Of a stretch of 19,567 bases of DNA, positions 12,947 through 19,567 are shown piece by piece. Positions within the stretch are counted from its first letter, which is position 1, and the number at the start of each line of letters is the position of its first letter. The translations under genes and the position numbers were made by a program. Location of the stretch: positions 1-19,567 of the forward strand of contig DEVX01000071.1 in assembly GCA_002363515.1 (NCBI GenBank). The letters are read 5' to 3'. A model generated the notes under the pieces. The model saw only the letters and a program-made list of their open reading frames with translations, was not told the DNA's origin and ran no database searches. The stretch is from Candidatus Saccharibacteria bacterium UBA3225 (GTDB lineage: Bacteria; Patescibacteriota; Saccharimonadia; Saccharimonadales; Saccharimonadaceae).

Positions 12947-13312
12947 ATGGATAAGTTATTGCTTACGATCAGTATTACGGCATTCTTCTTTCTTGTAGCA
13001 ATGATGTTTTTGACGAGCCCGAGTGGGGTGGGCGCTTTAGGGGTATTTGTCCTTTTTATACTAGTGTATGTTCTTTGTCTAGGGCTTGCAGTTTTTGGCT
13101 GCAGGCTATTTTTTTACTTACGGAAACGTTTAAATAAGGCGAATGGTGGCAATATAAAGAAGAAGAGCTATTATTATGGCCCAATTATTGCATTAGCGCC
13201 GCTATTTTTGTTGATTGGCCAGACTTTTGGCAGGTTGAGCATAGTGGAAGTTATAGCGGTATTTTTCTTGGAAGTCTTACTTTGTTTCTTAGTTTCTCGA
13301 AACGTCTTGTGA
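12947..13312 (+). CDS. Small multi-pass membrane protein, unknown family
   Basis: From ATG 12947 the gene encodes 121 residues with about four membrane segments (approximately residues 4-23, 29-55, 76-95 and 98-118), joined by a basic cytoplasmic-type loop (LRKRLNKANGGNIKKKS). An upstream GTG at 12923 would place the start codon before the TATAAT box and is unlikely. The stop is TGA, and its TGA also forms the TGn extension of the next gene's -10 box. I do not recognise a family. The position directly before the TraG/VirD4-like cluster suggests a membrane partner of that system, but this is inference. Confidence 0.65.
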   Translation: MDKLLLTISITAFFFLVAMMFLTSPSGVGALGVFVLFILVYVLCLGLAVFGCRLFFYLRKRLNKANGGNIKKKSYYYGPIIALAPLFLLIGQTFGRLSIVEVIAVFFLEVLLCFLVSRNVL

Positions 13313-13318
13313 TATAAT
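13310..13318 (+). promoter_or_regulatory. Extended -10 promoter, leaderless start of the 13326 gene
   Basis: TGA-TATAAT (TATAAT at 13313-13318) ends 7 nt before ATG 13326. The start region GCTTATGGATAA is nearly identical to that of the 12947 gene, and no Shine-Dalgarno is present. Confidence 0.55.
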
Positions 13319-13325
13319 AATGCTT

Positions 13326-13805
13326 ATGGATAACAAGGGCGACATAAAGGGTGCTCGCGGTGAGAATGGCGCTCTTTTTGGTGCTCAAGAGATGTTGCCG
13401 AAAGATGGCGAAAAAGAGAAGTTTAACGAATTTCTTAATCAGCGGGGAGATTTAAAGCCAAAGATTGAAATGCCGGCCGAACTGATTGATACTGATAATT
13501 CGGCGGAAATTAGCGGCGAAGCTCAACCGAACGAACAATCTGCCTCTGCGGTTTCCGTACAAGACGATAAAGATAATGATGCGCAAAGAGCAGATGAAGT
13601 TAAAGCTCAGCTTGAACAAATAAAAGTTCCGCGTGATGCAGAGAGTTTACCGAAGAGTTACGAAAAAGCCGTGACGGATATTTTGAATCGTAATCGAAAA
13701 GACCCATTTCATCTTGTGCAGGAAATGGATATAGCAAGGTGGAAATTGATGGAAAAGGCATTTGCTCGCAAGATGGGCGATGGCCTGAACGGGGGAGGTG
13801 CTTAG
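13326..13805 (+). CDS. Acidic, largely disordered protein upstream of the TraG/VirD4-like ATPase
   Basis: 159 residues from ATG 13326; an in-frame ATG at 13320 lies 1 nt after the -10 box and cannot be in the transcript. The first 100 residues are acidic and polar (for example DTDNSAEISGEAQPNEQSAS) and probably disordered. The last 50 (YEKAVTDILNRNRKDPFHLVQEM, in two adjoining helices) look helical. There is no signal peptide or membrane segment. The TAG stop abuts the ATG of the next gene with no gap, so the two products are translationally linked and likely work together. No family is recognised. Confidence 0.7.
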   Translation: MDNKGDIKGARGENGALFGAQEMLPKDGEKEKFNEFLNQRGDLKPKIEMPAELIDTDNSAEISGEAQPNEQSASAVSVQDDKDNDAQRADEVKAQLEQIKVPRDAESLPKSYEKAVTDILNRNRKDPFHLVQEMDIARWKLMEKAFARKMGDGLNGGGA

Positions 13806-16800
13806 ATGGATATCGCAACGATAGCGGTAATTGCTCTAGTAGTTGTTGTGAGTTTAGTGCTGGCTTGGAAGCTTTGGGCGGGAGCGAAGCGTGACCGCAA
13901 GAATATCGCACGCGCTCTAAAAATGGTGCCAATGTTGATTCACTTGCCGCCAAGTACAGACGATATTGAGGTGGGTGGTCGCGATGAGCGTGATGTTATC
14001 AATGAGCAACTTTCTGAAGCGCAGGTAATGTATAGTATTATCTCTTCGACGCTAAAGAAGGGTTTGAAAGCAAAATTGTACGGTCAGAAGCATATTAGTT
14101 TTGAAATAGTGGCCCATGATGGTTTTATTAAATACTATGCAGTAGTGCCAGCCGTATTGACTGAGACAATAAAACAGGCGATTACGGCCGCATATCCAAC
14201 TGCACGTATGGAAGAGGTGGCCGATCCGAATTTCTTTAGTGCAGAAGGAAAGATTGATGCGGTTTCTGGTGGCGAGTTAAGATTGAAAGAGGACTACTAC
14301 TATCCAATTTCCACCTATGAAGATTCGAAGCGAGATGTATCGTTAGGCTTAATAAATGCTATGTCGGTAGCGAAAAAAGGTGACGGTATTGGCTTGCAGA
14401 TTATGTTCCGCCCAACGGATGGTAGTTGGGTACAAAAATCGCTTGAGCGAGTACAAAATATAAAAGACGGCAAGAAATGGAAAAATAGTACGGGTAATTT
14501 AATTAACCGTGCTGTATACAATGCTGGTAATTTTGTTGGCGATGTTGCACGTGCATTGTGGGAGCCGCCTTCAGAGCATGAAAAATATCAAGATGAAAAC
14601 AAAGTTTTAACAAATCTACAACAAGAAGAGATTCAGAAGATTGAAGAGAAGACGAAGTATCCTGGTTTTGAAGTTTTAGTGCGCATAGTTGCCAGTTCTA
14701 GTAGCAAAGCGCGATCGGAGTCTTTGTTAAATGGGGTAGTAGCAATTTTCTCTCAATACGACTTACCTCAATATAACGGTTTTCGTTACGACATAATGAA
14801 TCGATCAGAAGATTTAGTGCGTGATTATATATTGCGCATTTTCCCGCAGACTCAACGCAGTATGGTGTTGAATAGTGTAGAAATGGCGAGCTTATTTCAC
14901 TTGCCATCGCAAAACTCAATTCCGACATCGCAAGTTGAGCGCCAGGCTACGAAGCAGGTGGATGGTCCAGCGAAGTTAGCTGAAGATGGTGTGATTTTAG
15001 GTGTCAATAAGTTCCGAGGTGAAGAAAAAATAATTCGTTTACGCGATAAGGATCGTCGTCGTCACACTTATGTAATTGGTTCCACTGGTATGGGTAAATC
15101 TATTTTGCTTACCAATATTGCTTATCAGGATATGTGTGACGGGCGCGGTTTTGCATTTATTGATCCGCACGGCGATGCAATTGAATTGCTATTATCGAAA
15201 GTGCCACAAGAGCGCATGGATGACATTATCGTGTTCGAGCCGGGTAATATGGATAATCCGGTCGGTATGAATATGTTTGAATTTACCGATGAAGATCAGA
15301 AAGACTTTATTGTGCAGGAAGGTATTAATATGCTTACCTCATTGTACGATCCGGGCAACCAGGGTATTTTTGGTCCACGTGCACAGCACATGTTCCGCAA
15401 TGCGGCGCTGTTATTGATGAGCGACCCGGAAGGCGGTACCTTTATCGATATCCCAAGGTGCTTTATTGATCCAGAGTTCGTAAAGTCGAAGTTGCAATAC
15501 GTCACAGATAAGACAGTATATGATTACTGGACGAAGGAATTCCCAGCTTCGCAAAAGTCAAGTGATGCGGGCGAGGTGACGAGCTGGTTTGTGTCAAAAT
15601 GGGGTCCGTTCCTTTCGAATAAGATGATGCGCAATATTTTGGGTCAGACTAAGTCGGGCTTTAATATTCGCGAAATCATGGATAATAAGAAGATTTTGTT
15701 GGTTAACCTATCGAAAGGTAAGACCGGTGAGCTAAATGCGAAGCTTCTAGGTATGATTTTCGTAATGAAGTTCCAAGCGGCGGCGATGAGTCGTCAGGAT
15801 ATTCCGGAAGATGAACGTCAAGATTTCTGTTTGTTCGTAGACGAGTTTCAGAACTTTGCAACGGAGAGCTTTGAGTCGATTCTGTCTGAGGCGCGCAAAT
15901 ATCGTTTGAATCTTGTTTTGGCGAACCAGTTCATGACGCAGTTGACGGATAAAATTCGCGAAGCTTTGCTTGGCAACGTTGGTACGATTATGTCTGGTCG
16001 TCTTGGTGTGACGGATGCGGAGTTGATGGAAAAAGCCTTTTCGCCAGTATTTACAGCGGAAGATTTGCATAAACAGCCGAATTTCTGTGCGATAGCGACG
16101 GTGATGATGTTCGACATGCCAACTTCGCCATTTACGATTAGTTTGTTGCCACCGATGGGCGATAGTAGTGAAGAACTGATGGTGCGCATGAAAGCCTATG
16201 CCTTGTCGAAGTATGGTCGCCCGCGTGCAGAAGTCGAAGCAGAAATTGATGAGCGCCTGGCGGCTACAGATGAGAAAGATAAGGCTAAGCCGGCTGCTAA
16301 CACTACTGCCACGGCGGGCGCTGCGACGGTTGCGGGAGCAGCGGGGGCGGCTAATAGCCGAAAACCTGTAGCTAAGCCAAAGAAGAATTTCTTGGATTCT
16401 TGGCTAGAGAAGAAGGCGCAGCTTGGCAAAAAGAGCCGCGAAGACGCTTCGAAAGCGATGGAAGATAACTTGACGATAAAAGGAGGAGCGAAGAAGCCGG
16501 CTACTCCGAATATAGAGGCGCCAAAACCGATTAAAAAAGTGGCGACGCCGCCAGCGCAAGAGCCGGCCGCATTAAATGGGGCGCAGTCGATTGCAGCACA
16601 AGCTCCTGTACCTACTCCTATGCAGACTTCAGGACCGATGGCTGCAGAGCGACCTAGCGCTGCGTCTACTCCTACGCCGCAACAGGTAGTGCAACCTGCA
16701 ACTAAGCCTGCGTTGCAGCCGGCACCTAACCCTACTGCTTTAAACATTCAGCACGACTCAAACGCGCACAAGCTAGATGCGGCTGAGGAACTAATAGAGA

Positions 16801-17078
16801 TGTCAACTGGTTCCACTTGGACGGCGACGGCTGCAGAAAATGCGGCAAATACGACAGCGAACGAAACTAAGAAGGCAACAAATGACTTCCTGAAGGCTGA
16901 CGCCAAGCTAAAAATTCATCATGAACCGCGTAAAGTTTTGAACGTAAGTCAGCAGGCGGTGGCTCCGACTACGTCTACTCCAGTGGCACAAGCGGCTGCT
17001 ACGCCGAATCAAGCGAATCAGAGCGTCGCTAATGCCGTTAAAGACGACGAAGACGGCATCGTACTGCGTTGGCGCTGA
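13806..17078 (+). CDS. TraG/VirD4-like type IV secretion ATPase with a long low-complexity tail
   Basis: A 1090-residue membrane-anchored ATPase. An N-terminal membrane segment (about 4-26) is followed by a large N-terminal domain (about 40-400). A RecA-like motor comes next, with Walker A GSTGMGKS (425-432), an HGDAIE segment (FIDPHGDAIELLL), and Walker B LFVDEFQNF (Asp679, Glu680). SEARKYRLNLVLANQFMTQL follows (split at Asn), as in TraG/VirD4/TraD coupling proteins. About 815-1090 is rich in Ala, Pro, Thr and Lys and surely disordered, with a final charged DDEDGIVLRWR. Relatives pump DNA or protein through type IV secretion or pilus-like machines. No relaxase, VirB4 or pilin genes are in the window, so the substrate is unknown. 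A GGGAGG ribosome binding site lies in the preceding gene; the stop is TGA. Confidence 0.88.
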   Translation: MDIATIAVIALVVVVSLVLAWKLWAGAKRDRKNIARALKMVPMLIHLPPSTDDIEVGGRDERDVINEQLSEAQVMYSIISSTLKKGLKAKLYGQKHISFEIVAHDGFIKYYAVVPAVLTETIKQAITAAYPTARMEEVADPNFFSAEGKIDAVSGGELRLKEDYYYPISTYEDSKRDVSLGLINAMSVAKKGDGIGLQIMFRPTDGSWVQKSLERVQNIKDGKKWKNSTGNLINRAVYNAGNFVGDVARALWEPPSEHEKYQDENKVLTNLQQEEIQKIEEKTKYPGFEVLVRIVASSSSKARSESLLNGVVAIFSQYDLPQYNGFRYDIMNRSEDLVRDYILRIFPQTQRSMVLNSVEMASLFHLPSQNSIPTSQVERQATKQVDGPAKLAEDGVILGVNKFRGEEKIIRLRDKDRRRHTYVIGSTGMGKSILLTNIAYQDMCDGRGFAFIDPHGDAIELLLSKVPQERMDDIIVFEPGNMDNPVGMNMFEFTDEDQKDFIVQEGINMLTSLYDPGNQGIFGPRAQHMFRNAALLLMSDPEGGTFIDIPRCFIDPEFVKSKLQYVTDKTVYDYWTKEFPASQKSSDAGEVTSWFVSKWGPFLSNKMMRNILGQTKSGFNIREIMDNKKILLVNLSKGKTGELNAKLLGMIFVMKFQAAAMSRQDIPEDERQDFCLFVDEFQNFATESFESILSEARKYRLNLVLANQFMTQLTDKIREALLGNVGTIMSGRLGVTDAELMEKAFSPVFTAEDLHKQPNFCAIATVMMFDMPTSPFTISLLPPMGDSSEELMVRMKAYALSKYGRPRAEVEAEIDERLAATDEKDKAKPAANTTATAGAATVAGAAGAANSRKPVAKPKKNFLDSWLEKKAQLGKKSREDASKAMEDNLTIKGGAKKPATPNIEAPKPIKKVATPPAQEPAALNGAQSIAAQAPVPTPMQTSGPMAAERPSAASTPTPQQVVQPATKPALQPAPNPTALNIQHDSNAHKLDAAEELIEMSTGSTWTATAAENAANTTANETKKATNDFLKADAKLKIHHEPRKVLNVSQQAVAPTTSTPVAQAAATPNQANQSVANAVKDDEDGIVLRWR

Positions 17079-17085
17079 AAAGGCC

Positions 17086-17113
17086 CTTAGACGCGAAAAT
17101 AGGGGGCTTAGAC
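17086..17113 (+). repeat. Direct repeat CTTAGAC next to the gyrB promoter
   Basis: CTTAGAC occurs at 17086-17092 and 17107-17113, 21 bp apart (two helical turns). The second copy touches the -35 box of the gyrB promoter. It could be a regulator site. Confidence 0.35.
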
Positions 17114-17142
17114 TTGATTTTATGAGGGGAATAGCATATTAT
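17114..17142 (+). promoter_or_regulatory. Promoter of gyrB-gyrA
   Basis: TTGATT (17114-17119) and TATTAT (17137-17142) are separated by 17 bp. The start would be near 17149, 32 nt before the gyrB ATG. Confidence 0.65.
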
Positions 17143-17180
17143 TATATATGTATTAATTATCAAGTTGAGGTAAGTATTCT

Positions 17181-19178
17181 ATGGCTGCAACTAAGAAGTC
17201 CGGTGGGGCGGATGAGTATAATGCTGAGGAGATTCAAGTTCTTGAAGGACTAGAGCCAGTTCGTAAGCGTCCTGGCATGTACATCGGCTCAACTGGATAT
17301 GACGGTTTACATCATTTAATCAAAGAAATTGCCGATAACTCAATCGATGAGGCGATTGCAGGTTATGCAACTTGCGTTACGGTCACATTGCTAGCAGATG
17401 GCGGCTGTCGAGTAGATGATGATGGTCGTGGTATTCCGGTCGATATTCATCCTAAAACAAAAATGTCTGCATTAGAGACAGTATTAACAATCCTGCACGC
17501 AGGTGGTAAATTTGGTGGCGGCGGCTATAAAGTGTCATCTGGTTTGCACGGCGTAGGCTCGTCAGTAGTGAACGCGCTATCGAAGCATATGGTAGCGGAG
17601 GTTTATAAAGATGGTAAAGTTCATCATATCGAGTTTGATACCGGCAAAACTGTGGTGCCATTTGGCGTAACGGGTAAAACCGAGAAACACGGTACAAGCA
17701 TCACTTTCTATCCAGATGAAACTATCTTTAAAGAAACGGTTATTTTTGATTATGATTGGGTAGTTAACTATTTGCGTCATCAAGCGTATTTAACTAAAGG
17801 TATTTTGACTTGTGTGCATGATGAGCGTACTGGCAAGAGTGATTCTTTCTACTTTGAGGGCGGCATTAAAAGTTATGTACGTCGTTTGAATGAGGGGAAA
17901 GAAGTGCTGGCAGACGAGGTGTTCTATGCCGAAAAAGAAGTATCCGACAGTGTGGTGGAAGTAGCAGTGCAATACAATGATAGCTTTTCGGAAACGATTC
18001 GCCCGTTTGCAAATAACGTTTTAACGCCAGATGGCGGTACGCATGTGGTTGGTTTCCGTACGGCATTAAATCGCACGATTAATGATTATGCGCGCAAAAA
18101 TGGTCTCTTAAAAGAAAAAGAGGATAATCTTACAGGTGACGACATTAAGGAAGGCTTGACGGCGGTAATTTTGGTAAAATTGCCAGATCCGCAGTTTGAA
18201 GGTCAGACAAAAAATAAGCTAGGTAATCCGGAAGTGCGCGGTTATGTTGATAAAGTTACAAGCGAATATTTTGCGTATTACCTTGAAGAACATCCGGACG
18301 TTGCCAAAAAGATTGTTAATAAGGCAACCTTGGCGGCGCGTGCACGTAAAGCAGCCCGTGCAGCGCGCGATAACGTAATTCGCAAGGGTGCGTTTGAGGG
18401 GTTGAACTTGCCTTCGAAGTTAGCCGATTGTTCTTCGCGTGATCGTACTGAATGCGAGCTCTTTATCGTAGAGGGTAACTCGGCGGCTGGTTCTGCGAAG
18501 GAAGGTCGCGATTCGAAGATTCAGGCGATTTTACCACTACGTGGTAAGGTGTTGAATACCGAGCGCGCACGTCTTGATAAGATGTTTGCAAATGCGGAGA
18601 TTGTTTCTTTGATTAAGGCTATGGGTGTCGGTATCGGTGATTCTTTTGATATTAATGGACTACGTTATTACAAGATTGTTTTCATGACGGATGCCGATGT
18701 GGATGGTGCGCATATTTCGACGCTACTTTTGACATTCTTCTTCCGCTATATGCCAGAGGTGATTAAGGCTGGTCACGTTTATCTTGCGAAACCGCCACTC
18801 TTTGGTTTGATTAAGGGTACAGGCTCACAGCGCAAGATTGAATATATTTATAACGAAGAAGCACTTGAGCGTACTTTGACGAAGAGAATCGAGGAGCGCA
18901 AAGCGGCTGGTACAAAAATTAATCCAGACGATGAGCGCTTCAAGCAAGCAGGTTATACTGCGCAGCAACGCTTTAAGGGTCTTGGCGAGATGGATGCTGC
19001 CCAGCTATGGGAGACAACTATGAATCCAAAGAATCGTACCTTGATCCGGGTAAATATTGAAGATGCCGAGAAGGCAGACGCAATCTTTACGAAGTTGATG
19101 GGTAGTGAAGCGGAATTACGTAAAAACTTTATCCAGTCTAGAGCAGCAACGGTCGACCTAGACGATTTGGACTTCTAA
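17181..19178 (+). CDS. gyrB: DNA gyrase subunit B
   Basis: GyrB supplies ATPase and Toprim functions to gyrase (GyrA2GyrB2), which introduces negative supercoils. At 665 residues it is the short form without the E. coli-type insertion. The GHKL ATPase part has EIADNSIDEA, DDDGRGIPV, and the ATP lid GGGGYKVSSGLHGVG. The transducer follows. The Toprim domain has EGNSAAGSA (from Glu431) and the metal triad Asp504, Asp506, Asp508 (DADVDGAH). The C-terminal QQRFKGLGEMDAAQLWETTM is typical. The GEM/GQL context and the neighbour gyrA favour gyrase over ParE. A GAGGT site precedes the ATG. Confidence 0.96.
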   Translation: MAATKKSGGADEYNAEEIQVLEGLEPVRKRPGMYIGSTGYDGLHHLIKEIADNSIDEAIAGYATCVTVTLLADGGCRVDDDGRGIPVDIHPKTKMSALETVLTILHAGGKFGGGGYKVSSGLHGVGSSVVNALSKHMVAEVYKDGKVHHIEFDTGKTVVPFGVTGKTEKHGTSITFYPDETIFKETVIFDYDWVVNYLRHQAYLTKGILTCVHDERTGKSDSFYFEGGIKSYVRRLNEGKEVLADEVFYAEKEVSDSVVEVAVQYNDSFSETIRPFANNVLTPDGGTHVVGFRTALNRTINDYARKNGLLKEKEDNLTGDDIKEGLTAVILVKLPDPQFEGQTKNKLGNPEVRGYVDKVTSEYFAYYLEEHPDVAKKIVNKATLAARARKAARAARDNVIRKGAFEGLNLPSKLADCSSRDRTECELFIVEGNSAAGSAKEGRDSKIQAILPLRGKVLNTERARLDKMFANAEIVSLIKAMGVGIGDSFDINGLRYYKIVFMTDADVDGAHISTLLLTFFFRYMPEVIKAGHVYLAKPPLFGLIKGTGSQRKIEYIYNEEALERTLTKRIEERKAAGTKINPDDERFKQAGYTAQQRFKGLGEMDAAQLWETTMNPKNRTLIRVNIEDAEKADAIFTKLMGSEAELRKNFIQSRAATVDLDDLDF

Positions 19179-19191
19179 GGAGGAATGAGAA

Positions 19192-19567
19192 ATGGCAGAT
19201 AAAGACGAAAAAGATACAAGTAAAGTTGGCGGCGTGCCAGATTCAAGCGATGACAAGGGCGTCGACGAAACTTTAGGTGATTACAAAACTGAATCCGAAG
19301 AGGAAGAAATCGTTAAAGTTGGCGGACTAAAGGCTCATGTAGCTGAGGATGGCGTAGAAGAGTTGACGGTCGAAAACGTGATGGAGGATAGCTTCCTGCG
19401 CTACTCGATGTCGGTTTTGATCGATCGTGCGCTTCCTGATGTGCGCGATGGTTTGAAGCCGGTGAATCGCCGTATTCTTTACGCGATGAATAAGAATGGT
19501 TGGAAAGCGCCGCATGCGACAGTAAAATCCGCGCGTATCGTAGGTGAAGTAATGGGTAAATATCACC
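19192..19567 (+). CDS. gyrA: DNA gyrase subunit A, N-terminal part (3' truncated)
   Basis: The start is ATG 19192, 8 nt after a perfect AAGGAGG that overlaps the gyrB stop. The first 62 or so residues are an unusual acidic extension ([20 protein letters not shown] and an EEEEIVKV segment). The normal GyrA start follows: [39 protein letters not shown], and [14 protein letters not shown], where the window ends. The quinolone-determining Ser and the catalytic Tyr lie beyond the edge. In E. coli GyrA fewer than ten residues precede the equivalent position, so the extension is extra. Confidence 0.93.
   Translation, partial: MADKDEKDTSKVGGVPDSSDDKGVDETLGDYKTESEEEEIVKVGGLKAHVAEDGVEELTVENVMEDSFLRYSMSVLIDRALPDVRDGLKPVNRRILYAMNKNGWKAPHATVKSARIVGEVMGKYH

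Noticed and set aside
16196..16747. 183-codon minus-strand frame rich in Ala, Gly and Val
   Set aside because: It is the antisense of the Ala/Pro-rich tail of the ATPase gene; its composition follows from that.

Overview
The window looks like a chromosomal segment of a Candidate Phyla Radiation (Patescibacteria) bacterium, most likely Candidatus Saccharibacteria (TM7). This is inferred from compact genes, a moderately AT-rich composition, short versions of universal proteins, sortase-anchored surface proteins, ComM, and a TraG/VirD4-like ATPase of the kind common in that phylum. No database search was possible. UGA is a stop here: 2 of 21 genes end in TGA and the long ORFs contain no internal TGA, so the UGA=Gly code of the related SR1/Gracilibacteria does not apply.

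Layout. Positions 1-1947 hold a surface-anchoring cluster: the C-terminus of a sortase substrate, a signal peptidase-like protein that lacks its catalytic lysine, and a class B sortase. Positions 2072-4477 hold a translation operon (rpsF, ssb, rpsR, efp, miaA). Positions 4509-5579 hold a winged-helix regulator and a metallo-beta-lactamase-fold protein without metal ligands. Then come rpmB, an M50 membrane protease, a candidate structured ncRNA (about 6677-6809), a Nudix-RNase HI fusion, and RNase P RNA (7991-8347). On the minus strand are infC-rpmI-rplT, with infC apparently starting at AUC, and comM, split by one in-frame TGA. tmRNA (11348-11713) is divergent from comM. A 1.2 kb gene-poor stretch (11714-12946) carries a family of TTGTA-N5-TACAA sites and a strong promoter that reads into a second large candidate structured RNA. 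It is followed by two small genes, a 1090-residue TraG/VirD4-like ATPase, gyrB, and the start of gyrA with an acidic N-terminal extension.

Regulation. Two promoter architectures recur. RNA genes and genes with a Shine-Dalgarno site (rpsF, rpmB, infC, gyrB, rnpB, ssrA and both candidate ncRNAs) have -35 and -10 boxes separated by exactly 17 bp. Several other genes (the winged-helix regulator, M50 protease, Nudix-RNase HI, comM, and the two small genes before the ATPase) have a -10 box, often TGn-extended, ending 6-8 nt before the start codon with no Shine-Dalgarno site, which predicts leaderless mRNAs.

The most interesting items are the 12497-12890 structured RNA with an embedded 18-codon ORF and alternative pairings around its ribosome binding site, the systematic leaderless promoters, the intact but TGA-split comM, the Lys-less signal peptidase paired with a class B sortase, and the AUC start of infC.
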